Of a stretch of DNA of 64,000 nt, positions 8,976 through 18,609 are shown one piece after another; position 1 is the first letter of the stretch; the number at the start of each line of letters is the position of its first letter. Position numbers and translations under genes: made by a program. The stretch is from the NCBI RefSeq assembly GCF_003002065.1, contig NZ_PVZG01000001.1:310001-374000 (forward strand), in the 5' to 3' direction. Below the pieces are notes generated by a model, which worked only from the letters and a program-made list of their open reading frames with translations, did no database searches and had not been told where the DNA came from. The DNA comes from Pseudosporangium ferrugineum (GTDB lineage Bacteria > Actinomycetota > Actinomycetes > Mycobacteriales > Micromonosporaceae).

Positions 8976-9150
8976 CCAGCAAGCCACCCGCCCCGCAAGC
9001 CACCCGCCCAGCAAGCCGCCCGCCCGGGACACCGCCCGCCCGGGACACCGCCCGCCCGGGACACCGCCCGCCCGGCCAAGCCGCCCCAGCAAACCGCCCG
9101 CCCGGCCAAGCCGCCCGGCAAGTCGTCAGCCCGGCAAGTCGTCAGGCCCG
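8976..9150. repeat. Degenerate 16-bp tandem repeat tract in the 8887-9333 intergenic gap
   Basis: The 447-bp gap before the kinase is filled by C-rich tandem units of about 16 bp. The clearest are three near-identical copies of ACACCGCCCGCCCGGG at 9029-9076 and two exact copies of GCCCGGCAAGTCGTCA at 9113-9144; CAAGCC-type variants surround them. No gene is supported here, although the strand stays open. Nothing distinctive is seen at 9151-9333 apart from the kinase upstream region. Confidence 0.8.
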
Positions 9151-9333
9151 CGATCACCGGACCCGCGCGTCATCGGACTCGGCGGGCGGTCATGCCGGCG
9201 CGGCATCCGGATCGGCGGCCCGGACGCGCCCGGCGGCCGGGGTCGGGCTTGCCGGCCGGGTGCGGTTCGCCGGGCGGGTCCCGCGGCGCAAGCCCCGGGC
9301 GGCCGGGCGCCGGGGGCGTGGCATGATGCGCGG

Positions 9334-10974
9334 GTGCTGCAGCCAGGCCAGCGACTCGGCGACCGCTACCGGCTCGACGTGCGGATCGGCGCCGGCGGGA
9401 TGGGTGAGGTGTGGCGAGCCACCGACGAGGTGCTCGGCCGGGTCGTCGCCGTCAAGGTCATGCTGGCGTCGGTGGCCGCCGATCCGGGGTTCGCCAGGCG
9501 GTTCCTGACCGAGGCGAAGGCCATGGCCGGCGTCAACCATCCGGCGGTCGCCTCGATCCATGACTACGGCACCAGCGACGGCGCCCCCTTCCTGGTCATG
9601 GAGTACGTCGACGGGGAGTCGCTCGCGCAGCTTCTCACCCGCCACGGCCGGCTCACCGCGGCGCAGACCATGCTCCTGGTCGCCCAGGCGGCCGAGGGGC
9701 TGCGGGCCGTGCACGACCGCGGCATCGTGCATCGGGACATCAAGCCCGCCAACCTTCTCGTACGCCGCGACGGCACCCTGCTCATCTCCGACTTCGGCAT
9801 CGCCCGGATCGACGGCGCCACCGCGCTGACGACGCCCGGGGCGGTCCTCGGCACCCCGACGTACCTGGCGCCCGAGCAGGTGCTGGGGCGGCCCGCCACC
9901 CCGCTCAGCGATCTGTACTCGCTGGGGCTCACGGCGTACGAATGTCTCGCGGGTCATCGCCCCTTCACCGGCGACAACCCCTACGCGGTGGCGCTGCAGC
10001 GGGTCCAGGGCGCGCCGCGCACCCTCGCCGGGGACCTGCCGGGCGAGGTGCTGGCGGTGGTCGAGCGGTCGCTGGCCCCGGACCCGGCGGACCGCTGGCC
10101 CTCCGCGGCGGCCCTGGCCTCAGCCGCCCGCACCGCCGCGACCGCGATCCCCCACCCCGCCGACCCGGCACCCCACGACGCCCACCCGCCCGCAAGGCCG
10201 CCACGCGAGCGCGCCGACCTGCCCGCACCGCCGGCAGACCACGCCGCCCACCCACCCGGACCGCCGGCAGGCCACGCCGCCCACCCGCCCGGACCGCCGG
10301 TAGACCACGGCGCTCAACCGGCCGGACCGCCGGCGGGTCACGCCGCCCACCCGCCCGCACCGCCGGCAGACCACGCCGCCCACCCGGCCGGCCGGCCGGC
10401 GCGCGACGATGCCCGGCAGGCGGCGAAGCGGCGCCGGACCGTGGCCGCCGCGGCGGTGGCGGTAGTGCTGCTCGGCCTCGGCGCGTTCGGTGCCTGGTGG
10501 GCCACCGGCGACGACGACAGCCCACGCGGGAACGCGCCACGCGGCCCGGGACTGACCACCGCAGCCGGTGCCGGCGGGAAGAACGCGGTCCCCCGGGGGT
10601 TCGCGGCCTGCGGTGCCGGGCTCTGTCCCACCTCCGCCGCCTGCTGGGACGGCACGGTGGCGATCAGCGGCAAGGCGGCGCCGCCCGGGGAGCGCGGGTG
10701 CGGCGAGGACCACTACTGGGAGACCTTCGCGGCGCTGCCCATGCCGTCCGGCGCCGACGGCGTACGCCAGGACGGGTTGATGGGTCGCCGCGACGTGGCG
10801 GCGGCGTGTTCGGCCGCGGTGATGGCCGGGCGCAGCAGGGATCCGGAAGCCACGGCCGGGTGGCGCCGCGACGCCTGGCCGTTGCAGGTGGACGGCGGAT
10901 GGGTGCTGCTCTGCATCGCCGGGTCGGACACCGGCGAGACGACCGGCTCGGCATTCCGCCCGGCCGCGAAGTAG
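9334..10974 (+). CDS. Transmembrane Ser/Thr protein kinase with Cys-containing external domain
   Basis: A receptor-type Hanks kinase of 546 aa. The kinase domain is at about 10-265: glycine loop GAGGMGEVW, ATP lysine K41, catalytic HRDIKPAN with D135, DFG at 153-155, and GTPTYLAPE activation segment. A Pro/His/Ala linker follows, made of five 11-residue repeats (PPADHAAHPPG type), then one membrane span (VAAAAVAVVLLGLGAFGAWW). The external domain of about 155 aa has cysteines in FAACGAGLC, SAACWDG, RGCGED, AAACSAAV and LLCIAG, probably disulfide-bonded, and no PASTA repeats. The GTG at 9334 gives the usual short lead (MLQPGQRLGDRYRL); the frame is open further up but only across the repeat tract. 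The ligand is unknown. Confidence 0.9.
   Translation: MLQPGQRLGDRYRLDVRIGAGGMGEVWRATDEVLGRVVAVKVMLASVAADPGFARRFLTEAKAMAGVNHPAVASIHDYGTSDGAPFLVMEYVDGESLAQLLTRHGRLTAAQTMLLVAQAAEGLRAVHDRGIVHRDIKPANLLVRRDGTLLISDFGIARIDGATALTTPGAVLGTPTYLAPEQVLGRPATPLSDLYSLGLTAYECLAGHRPFTGDNPYAVALQRVQGAPRTLAGDLPGEVLAVVERSLAPDPADRWPSAAALASAARTAATAIPHPADPAPHDAHPPARPPRERADLPAPPADHAAHPPGPPAGHAAHPPGPPVDHGAQPAGPPAGHAAHPPAPPADHAAHPAGRPARDDARQAAKRRRTVAAAAVAVVLLGLGAFGAWWATGDDDSPRGNAPRGPGLTTAAGAGGKNAVPRGFAACGAGLCPTSAACWDGTVAISGKAAPPGERGCGEDHYWETFAALPMPSGADGVRQDGLMGRRDVAAACSAAVMAGRSRDPEATAGWRRDAWPLQVDGGWVLLCIAGSDTGETTGSAFRPAAK
10228..10392 (+). repeat. Five 33-bp coding repeats in the kinase linker
   Basis: Five consecutive 11-codon units encode variants of PPADHAAHPPG (PPAGHAAHPPG, PPVDHGAQPAG and so on) in the juxtamembrane linker. 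The DNA copies are close enough to allow slippage, so copy number may differ among relatives. Confidence 0.85.
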
Positions 10975-11025
10975 GAGCCGCCCATCGGGAAGGAAGTACG
11001 TCCGGCGGAAGGTGACCGGGGACGG

Positions 11026-11550
11026 TCAGAGGAAGCGCCACAGGCGGTCGGGGGTGCGGCCGTCGCCCACCTCCGCCACCCGCCCGCCGGGGGTGACGCT
11101 CAGGACCCGGCCGGTCGCGGCGTTCTGGATGCGGAACGTCCCGGCACCGCCGTAGCGCAGGCGCCACAGCCGGCCCAGCGCCCGCCCGGTCTCCGCGTCC
11201 CGGAGCTGGAAGCAGCCGTTGACCCGGTAGTCCGCCTCCCAGCGGCAGCCCTCGCCGCCCAGCCGCAGGCCGGTCCGGGCGTGTTCGATCGTGTGCGGGC
11301 CGTCCGGCACGAACCACCAGGCGCGGGCGCGGGGCCCGGCCTCGCCGAGGAGCCGGCCGCCGCCGGCCAGGTCGCGGAGCTGCTGCGTGCCGTCGCCCAT
11401 GTCGACGGGTTCCCAGAGTTCGCCGCCCGCCCGGCCCGGCGGCGGCGGGCGGGGCGGGGCCCACTGCCAGGTCAGCGCGTTGCCGACCGGCGTGACGTCG
11501 CGGATGGGCAGGACCGCGCCCGTCCCCGCGTTGACGAGGCGGAACAGCAT
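11026..11550 (-). CDS. Cytoplasmic beta-trefoil (ricin-like) protein, unknown function
   Basis: A 174-aa protein without signal peptide. It has three or four weak internal repeats of the type FxLxNAxTGxxLxV: FRLVNAGTGAVLPI, FQLRDAETGRALGR and FRIQNAATGRVLSV, with tryptophans at QWAPP and LWRFL. This pattern fits a beta-trefoil such as the RICIN fold, and an Arg/Pro/Gly loop interrupts the first repeat. It starts one base after the stop of the sugar permease gene, so it may be the last gene of the ABC importer operon; a carbohydrate-binding accessory role is inference. The QxW signature of classic ricin domains is not clear. Confidence 0.6.
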   Translation of the reverse strand: MLFRLVNAGTGAVLPIRDVTPVGNALTWQWAPPRPPPPGRAGGELWEPVDMGDGTQQLRDLAGGGRLLGEAGPRARAWWFVPDGPHTIEHARTGLRLGGEGCRWEADYRVNGCFQLRDAETGRALGRLWRLRYGGAGTFRIQNAATGRVLSVTPGGRVAEVGDGRTPDRLWRFL

Positions 11551-11551
11551 C

Positions 11552-12562
11552 TCAGCGGGCGCGCCGGGTGACGAGGCGCTGCAGGACGATGAAGGCGAAC
11601 AGCAGGATGCCGATCACGATCTTCGTCCACCAGGAGCTCAGGGTTCCCTGGAAGGTGATGATCGTCTGGATCAGGCCGAGCACCAGCACGCCGAGCACCG
11701 TGCCGAACAGGTAGCCCGAGCCGCCGGTCAGCAGCACGCCGCCGATGACGACCGCCGCGATGGCGTCCAGTTCCATGCCCTGCGCGTGCAGGCTGTAGCC
11801 CGAGAGCATGTAGAAGCTGAGCAGGACGCCGCCCAGGGACGAGCAGAAGCCGCTCACCGTGTAGACCGCGATCCGGGTGCGGCCGACCGGCAGGCCCATG
11901 AGCAGCGCCGAGTCGGCGTTGCCGCCGATCGCATAGACGGTACGGCCGAAGCGCGTGTACGCCAGCACGAACGCCCCGATCAGCACCGCCACCAGCGCGA
12001 TGACGACGCTCGTGGAGATGAACACGCCGGGGGCGAAGCGGATGCGTTCCTGGGCCATCGCCGTCCAGAACGGGTCGGTGATCGGGATGGAGTTGCGGTT
12101 GATCAGGAGCGACAGCCCGCGGGCGAGGAACATGCCGGCCAGAGTGGCGATGAACGGCTCCACCTTGAAGTAGTGGATGACCGCGCCCATGCCGAGGCCG
12201 AGCACCGTGCCCATGAGCAGCACCAGGGGCAGCACGACGATCGCCGGCCAGCCCGCGTCGAGCAGCGTGGCGGCGACGACCGTGGTCAGTGCCACCACCG
12301 CGCCCACCGACAGGTCGATGCCGCCGGTGAGGATCACGAACGTCATGCCGACCGCGACGACGAGCAGGAACGCGTTGTCCACGAAGACGTTCAGCAGGAC
12401 CTGGGTGTCGGAGAAGTTCTCGTAGTTGCCGACCCCGGTGGCGTACATGGCGATCAGCAGGCCCAGGGTGACCAGGACCGGGACGTGGCGCCGGTCGAGG
12501 CCGCGGCGGCGCCGGGGCGGCGCGGCCGTGGCGGGCCGGGGCGGGGCGCTGACGTCGATCAT
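11552..12562 (-). CDS. yjfF: Sugar ABC transporter permease (YjfF/RbsC type)
   Basis: A 336-aa polytopic permease of the BPD_transp_2 family with the characteristic MTFVILTGGIDLSVGAVVAL segment and the EAA-like loop VYAIGGNADSALLMGLPVGR. About ten hydrophobic spans follow a basic N-terminus (PPRRRRGLDRRH). The order binding protein, ATPase, permease, permease and the sequence style match the galactofuranose-type YtfQRT-YjfF importer of enterobacteria; the exact sugar is not certain. Its start overlaps the preceding permease stop by 4 bp, so all members are coupled. Confidence 0.9.
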   Translation of the reverse strand: MIDVSAPPRPATAAPPRRRRGLDRRHVPVLVTLGLLIAMYATGVGNYENFSDTQVLLNVFVDNAFLLVVAVGMTFVILTGGIDLSVGAVVALTTVVAATLLDAGWPAIVVLPLVLLMGTVLGLGMGAVIHYFKVEPFIATLAGMFLARGLSLLINRNSIPITDPFWTAMAQERIRFAPGVFISTSVVIALVAVLIGAFVLAYTRFGRTVYAIGGNADSALLMGLPVGRTRIAVYTVSGFCSSLGGVLLSFYMLSGYSLHAQGMELDAIAAVVIGGVLLTGGSGYLFGTVLGVLVLGLIQTIITFQGTLSSWWTKIVIGILLFAFIVLQRLVTRRAR

Positions 12563-13565
12563 GCGGAGGCTCCTACGGTCCGGCGGCGGAACACGACCGC
12601 GCGGAAGGCGGCGGACTGGCTCAGGCAGAGCACGACCACGACGACCGCCTTGAACAGCAGGGTCGTCTCGGCCGGGATGCCGATCGTGTACGTGGTGATG
12701 TCGAGCGCCGAGATCAGGACGGCCCCGAGCACGCTGCCCGCCAGGGAGAACCGGCCGCCGGTGAGGGCCGTGCCGCCGATGACGACGGCGAGGATGGCGT
12801 CCAGCTCGATGAGGTTGCCGGCCGCGTTGCTGTCGGCGCTGGCCACGTTGGAGCTGAAGATGAGGCCGGCGACGGCGGCGCAGACGGCCGCGAACACGTA
12901 CGCCATGATCGTCAGCCCGCGGGCCCGGATGCCGGCCAGCCGGCTCGCGGTGGGGCTGGCCCCGACGGCCTCGACCAGGACGCCGAGCGCGGACCGGCGG
13001 GTGAGCAGCGCGGCGGCCACCACGACGGCGGCGACGATCAGCACCGACACGGGCAGGGTGAGGAAGTAGCCGGCGCCGATCATCCGGAACGGCGGCGACG
13101 AGACGTTGATGATCTGGCCGTCGGTGAGCAGCTGGGCGATGCCGCGCCCGGCCACCATGAGGATGAGCGTGGCGATGATCGGCTGGATGCCGATGACCGT
13201 GACCAGGACGCCGTTCCAGATGCCGAGGACGGCCGCGAGGCCGACGGCGGCGACGACGGCGAGCAGCACCCCGCCGACGCTGCCCTGGTCGGGCAGGTCG
13301 CCGATCATCAGGCAGGCGAGGGCGCCGGCGATGGCCATGACCGAGCCGACCGACAGGTCGATGCCGCCGGTGGCGATGACCACCGTCATGCCGAGCGCGA
13401 CCAGCACGAGCGGGGTGCTGGAGCGCAGCACGTCGATCAGCGAGCCGTAGAGGTGGCCGTCCTGCAGGGTGATCGAGAAGAACCGCGGGGCGAAGAAGAC
13501 GTTGCTCACCAGCAGCAGGACGAGGACGACGGCCGGCCAGAAGAGGCGGTGCCGGGTCAGGGCGG

Positions 13566-13569
<4 letters not shown>
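12559..13569 (-). CDS. ytfT: Sugar ABC transporter permease (YtfT/RbsC type)
   Basis: A 336-aa inner-membrane permease with LVALGMTVVIATGGIDLSVGSVMAI, the family's hallmark second helix region, and the C-terminal LDAILAVVIGGTALTGGRFSL block. It forms the heterodimeric channel with the next permease. It is coupled at both ends by 4-bp ATGA overlaps with the ATPase and YjfF genes, pointing to a fixed stoichiometry. Substrate assignment (a furanose or related sugar) comes from operon architecture only. Confidence 0.9.
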
Positions 13570-15125
<1,556 letters not shown>

Positions 15126-15143
15126 GCCGGGCCCTTCGTGAGG

Positions 15144-15176
15144 CGGCGGCCGCCCCGGGTCCCGGGGCGGCCGCCG
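15144..15176 (-). terminator. 16-bp perfect hairpin between binding-protein and ATPase genes
   Basis: CGGCGGCCGCCCCGGG and its complement face each other with a single-base centre, 5 bp after the binding-protein stop. Such intercistronic hairpins often stabilise or partly terminate the mRNA so that the binding protein is made in excess over the membrane parts. Confidence 0.7.
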
Positions 15177-15181
15177 GACGG

Positions 15182-16168
15182 TCAGTACTTGCGGTCGGGC
15201 AGGGCGGCCTTGGCCTGTTCCTGGGTGAAGGTGGTCTCCTCGGTCAGCACCCGCTGGGGCACCTGCTCGCCGGCCTTGACCTTCTTGGCCAGGTCCATCA
15301 GCTGGGGGCCAAGGAGCGGGCTGCACTCCACGATGTAGTTGATCTTTCCGCCGGCCAGCGCCGTCATGCCGTCCTTGACCGCGTCCACCGTGATGATCTT
15401 GATGTCGGTGCCGGGCTTCTTGCCGGCCGCCTCGATCGCCTCGATGGCGCCGAGCCCCATGTCGTCGTTGTGCGCGTACAGCACGTCGATGTCGGGGTAG
15501 GTCTTGAGGAAGGCCTCCATGACCTCCTTGCCGTCCGTACGCGTGAACTGCCCGGTCTGCGAGGCGATCACCTTGAACTTGGGGTCGGCCTTGATGACGT
15601 CGGCGAAGCCGGCCTTGCGGTCGTTGGCCGGCGCCGCGCCGGGGGTGCCCTGCAGCTCGACGATGTTCACCGTGTCGGTCTTGCCCTCGTACTCCTTGAC
15701 CAGCCACTCCCCCGCCTTCTTGCCCTCGAGCACGAAGTCGGAGCCGATGAAGCTCTTGTAGAGCGAGGTGTCCTGGGAGTCGACCGCGCGGTCGGTCAGG
15801 ATCACCGGGATGTCGGCGTCCTTGGCCTCCTTGAGGACGGTGTCCCAGCCCGACTCCACCACCGGCGAGAAGGCGATGACGTCGACGCGCTGGGCGATGA
15901 ACGAGCGGAGGGCCTTGATCTGGTTCTCCTGCTTGCCCTGGGCGTCGGAGAACTTGAGGTCGATGCCGGCGGTGGCCGCCGACTCCTGGATGGACTTGGT
16001 GTTCGCCGTACGCCAGCCGCTCTCGGCGCCGACCTGCGAGAAGCCGAGGGTGATCTTGCCGCCGCCGGAGCCGGAGCCGCCGGAGCCGGCGTCCTCGCCG
16101 CCGCAACCGGCCGGCCCGGTCAGGGCCAGGGCGCCGGCGAGGAGCGCGGCAGTCCACTTCCTGGACAT
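15182..16168 (-). CDS. ytfQ: Sugar ABC transporter substrate-binding lipoprotein (YtfQ-like)
   Basis: A 328-aa periplasmic-binding-protein-like lipoprotein. The signal ends in the lipobox LTGPAGC with Cys at 22, then a Gly/Ser linker. The two-lobed body has KITLGFSQVGAESGWRTANT at the N lobe, the RVDVIAFSPVVESGWD hinge region and VLYAHNDDMGLGAIEAIEAA, all typical of the Peripla_BP_4 group and especially of YtfQ. It is the first gene of the importer operon, facing the LacI regulator across a 263-bp promoter region with two similar operators. ATG start with GGAGG nearby. Confidence 0.9.
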   Translation of the reverse strand: MSRKWTAALLAGALALTGPAGCGGEDAGSGGSGSGGGKITLGFSQVGAESGWRTANTKSIQESAATAGIDLKFSDAQGKQENQIKALRSFIAQRVDVIAFSPVVESGWDTVLKEAKDADIPVILTDRAVDSQDTSLYKSFIGSDFVLEGKKAGEWLVKEYEGKTDTVNIVELQGTPGAAPANDRKAGFADVIKADPKFKVIASQTGQFTRTDGKEVMEAFLKTYPDIDVLYAHNDDMGLGAIEAIEAAGKKPGTDIKIITVDAVKDGMTALAGGKINYIVECSPLLGPQLMDLAKKVKAGEQVPQRVLTEETTFTQEQAKAALPDRKY

Positions 16169-16189
16169 GGGTCCTCCTGGAATTCCACT

Positions 16190-16203
16190 TGTTAGCGTTC
16201 ACA
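16190..16203. promoter_or_regulatory. Putative LacI-family operator, importer side
   Basis: TGTTAGCGTTCACA, an imperfect dyad 22 bp before the binding-protein start. It shares 12 of 14 bases with the second site at 16346-16359, so both probably bind the divergent LacI protein. Confidence 0.6.
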
Positions 16204-16345
16204 ATTTGAAGTTCGGGGGGCTGCGGGTCGTGAAGGTCGAAGGGAAAAGACACGTCCGCGCCGGAGTTGATCAACGCGGCAGCGGCCGGTACGGCAGCCA
16301 CACCGCTCTATGCAGTGTCATCCGTCACACGGCGCGTTTCAGGAG

Positions 16346-16359
16346 TGTTACCGTTCTCA
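16346..16359. promoter_or_regulatory. Putative LacI-family operator, regulator side
   Basis: TGTTACCGTTCTCA, 12/14 identical to the importer-side site and 72 bp before the regulator's start. Two sites about 156 bp apart could allow looping and autoregulation; inference. Confidence 0.55.
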
Positions 16360-16431
16360 ACCCCGGCGTCAAGAGGGTGCCCCGGATCTAGACTGTGAGC
16401 CGCCACGACGCGAGATCGACAAGGGGGCCGC

Positions 16432-17457
16432 GTGCCATCGAAGAAGCGGGTCACGGTGATGCGTGACGTCGCCAAACTCGCCGGGGTCTCCCACCAGACC
16501 GTGTCGCGCGTGCTCAACGAGCACCCCAACGTCAAGCAGGAGACGCGGACCCGGGTCCTGGAGGCGATGCAGTCGCTGAACTACCGCCGCAACCTCGCCG
16601 CCCGCACGCTGGTCACCCGGCGCTCGCACACGCTGGGGCTGATCGGCTTCGAGACCACGCTGTTCGGCCCGGCGTCCATGCTGCACGGCATCGAGGACGC
16701 CGCGCGCACGGCGGGCTACCTGGTGAGCATCGCGACGGTGCGCAACCTGGAACGCGGCGAGGTGCTCGACGCGGTGGACCGCCTCTCCCAGCACGCGGTG
16801 GACGGCATCATCGCGATCGCGCCGAAGCCCGCGGTCACCAACGGCCTGCTCCAGGCGCCGGCCGGCCTCTACTGTGTCGCCGTGGGCGGGGCCGGCGACC
16901 CGGACGCGGTGCCGACCGTGCGCATCGACAACGCCGCCGGCTCCCGCGCCGCCACCCGGCACCTGCTCGAGCTGGGCCACCGGACCGTCCACCACGTCGG
17001 CGGCCCGCACGACTGGCCCGAGGCCCAGGAGCGGGTCCAGGGCTGGCGCGACACCCTGTACGAGGCCGGCGCGCCGGTGCCGCCGGTCGGCTTCGGCTCG
17101 TGGAACGCCGAGTGGGGGCACCGGCAGGGGCAGGAGCTGGCCCGCGACCCCGGGGTCACCGCGATCTTCTGCGCCAACGACCGCATCGCCCTCGGGGTGC
17201 TGCGCGCCCTGCACGAGGCCGGGCGCCGGGTGCCCGAGGAGGTCAGCGTGGTCGGCTTCGACGACATGCCGGACTCCGGCTACTTCCTGCCGCCGCTCAC
17301 CACCGTCCGCCAGGACTTCGCCGAGATGGGCCGGCGCAGCCTCACCCTGCTGCTCGAGCACATGGCCGGCGGCGAGGACGCCGGCCCGCCCGCGCACATC
17401 GTCGTCTCCCCCGAGCTCGTCGTCCGGGGCAGCACCGCCCCGCCGCCGTCGCGGTGA
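16432..17457 (+). CDS. LacI family transcriptional regulator of the adjacent sugar importer
   Basis: A 341-aa repressor. The N-terminal helix-turn-helix (VTVMRDVAKLAGVSHQTVSR) and hinge (YRRNLAARTLVTRRS) are complete. The sugar-binding core has the LacI/GalR elements GLIGFETTLFG, HHVGGPHDW, AIFCANDRIALGVLRAL and VSVVGFDDMPDSGYFLPPL. GTG start with AAGGGGG spaced correctly. It is divergent from the YtfQ-like gene, and two matching operator candidates lie in between, so it most likely represses the importer until the sugar is present. It resembles the second LacI at 29058-30080 in the C-terminal half, suggesting an old duplication. Confidence 0.92.
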   Translation: MPSKKRVTVMRDVAKLAGVSHQTVSRVLNEHPNVKQETRTRVLEAMQSLNYRRNLAARTLVTRRSHTLGLIGFETTLFGPASMLHGIEDAARTAGYLVSIATVRNLERGEVLDAVDRLSQHAVDGIIAIAPKPAVTNGLLQAPAGLYCVAVGGAGDPDAVPTVRIDNAAGSRAATRHLLELGHRTVHHVGGPHDWPEAQERVQGWRDTLYEAGAPVPPVGFGSWNAEWGHRQGQELARDPGVTAIFCANDRIALGVLRALHEAGRRVPEEVSVVGFDDMPDSGYFLPPLTTVRQDFAEMGRRSLTLLLEHMAGGEDAGPPAHIVVSPELVVRGSTAPPPSR

Positions 17458-17458
17458 G

Positions 17459-18451
17459 TCACAGCGGTGGCCGTACGGTGAAAGCGGTCCCGCGGCGACC
17501 CAGCTCCAGCCGGAAGAAGCGCAGCGACACGTAGCGGTCGGGGTAGTTCTGCGAGCGCAGCACGACGGTGCCCGGGCGGCGGCCGTCGACCGGGCAGAAC
17601 GTCGCGTCGGCGGCGAAGAGCGGCGTGCCGTCGCGCCGGTCGAGCCGCAGCCGGAAGGACCGGTGCCGCAGGAAGTGGCCCGGCCGGTCCGCCGACTCGA
17701 ACGACACGCACGCGCCGTCGGCGAGCCCGGTCCGCACCGTGAACCGGGTGCCGGCGCGCTCCGGTGCCGGGCTGTTCGCGCCGATGCGGTCGACGACGCC
17801 CTGGTCGCCGCGGTGACGCACCCGGAAGCCGGCCATCCGGGCGGGCTCGAGACCCATCGCGGCGCCGACGGTGAACGGCCCGCGCCGCTGCGGCGGAGCG
17901 GTCGTGCGGGTGCGGGTCGGTGCGGGCGCCGCGGGTGGCTCGACCGCCGGGCCCGTTGTCGCCGGGCCGGTCGCCGCTTGACCCGGCCCAGGGGCCACCG
18001 GGGCCGCGGCGGGCCGGGACGACGGCGCAACGCTCGCGGTCGAGTGGGACCGCCGGCCGCCCACCGAGGACGGCCCGGCCTGCGCGGACGGCGGCCCCGA
18101 CCCGACGGGGACCGGCAGGGCGGCCGCGACGGTGGGCACCGTCGGCAGCGTGACGAAGCGGGGACCACCGGACGACGGCTGCCGTCCGGTGTTCAGGGCC
18201 GCGACGCCCACCACGGTCAGGACGGCGAGCGCGGCGCAGGCCACGACGGCGGTCCGGTGCCGGGGCGGGTCGGGGCGCTCCGGGGCGGCGACCGGCGCCG
18301 GCACCGTCGCGGTGGCCGAGGCAAGGAACGACGTGGACAGGGCGCTGGGGACACCGGGGGCGGGCTGCTGCGGGGGCAGGGCGCGGCCGTCGGCGGGGGC
18401 GACCCAGCCGCCGACGCGCAGGGGCGGCCGGTACTCATCCTCTGTGGACAT
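17459..18451 (-). CDS. Membrane-anchored protein with AbfB-type beta-trefoil domain
   Basis: A 330-aa type II membrane protein: cytoplasmic Pro-rich N-terminus, one span (AVVACAALAVLTVVGVAAL), a long Pro/Ala/Ser/Thr linker, and an external C-terminal domain from about 195. That domain carries the arabinofuranosidase-B trefoil pattern: FRVRHRGDQGVV, CVSFESADRPGHFLRHRSF and VVLRSQNYPDRYVSLRFFRL. AbfB modules bind arabinofuranosyl side chains of hemicellulose; no catalytic domain is attached. It faces the LacI gene tail to tail with a 1-bp gap. A role in sensing or holding plant polysaccharide at the cell surface is inferred. Confidence 0.8.
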   Translation of the reverse strand: MSTEDEYRPPLRVGGWVAPADGRALPPQQPAPGVPSALSTSFLASATATVPAPVAAPERPDPPRHRTAVVACAALAVLTVVGVAALNTGRQPSSGGPRFVTLPTVPTVAAALPVPVGSGPPSAQAGPSSVGGRRSHSTASVAPSSRPAAAPVAPGPGQAATGPATTGPAVEPPAAPAPTRTRTTAPPQRRGPFTVGAAMGLEPARMAGFRVRHRGDQGVVDRIGANSPAPERAGTRFTVRTGLADGACVSFESADRPGHFLRHRSFRLRLDRRDGTPLFAADATFCPVDGRRPGTVVLRSQNYPDRYVSLRFFRLELGRRGTAFTVRPPL

Positions 18452-18559
18452 GCACTTCCGTTCCGGGGGGGCGGCGGAGCATCACGTGCGAAAGACGCGA
18501 AACGCGTCCCGCCATGGTCGGGGCAAACGGCCCGGAAGGCAAGAGGGAACCCGCGTGGC

Positions 18560-18595
18560 GGCCCGGGACGCGGGGATGGAGCCGCGTCCCGGGCC
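18560..18595 (-). terminator. Terminator of the GH48-LPMO operon
   Basis: A 14-bp perfect inverted repeat (GGCCCGGGACGCGG and complement, loop 8) lies 15 bp after the LPMO stop on the minus strand. Confidence 0.8.
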
Positions 18596-18609
18596 TGCTT
18601 GCGCGCGGA

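Noticed and set aside
8976..9150. CRISPR array
   Set aside because: Repeats are contiguous, 16 bp long and without spacers; no cas genes.
10120..10713. Minus-strand Arg/Gly repeat protein opposite the kinase linker
   Set aside because: Arises from reading the coding repeats on the other strand.
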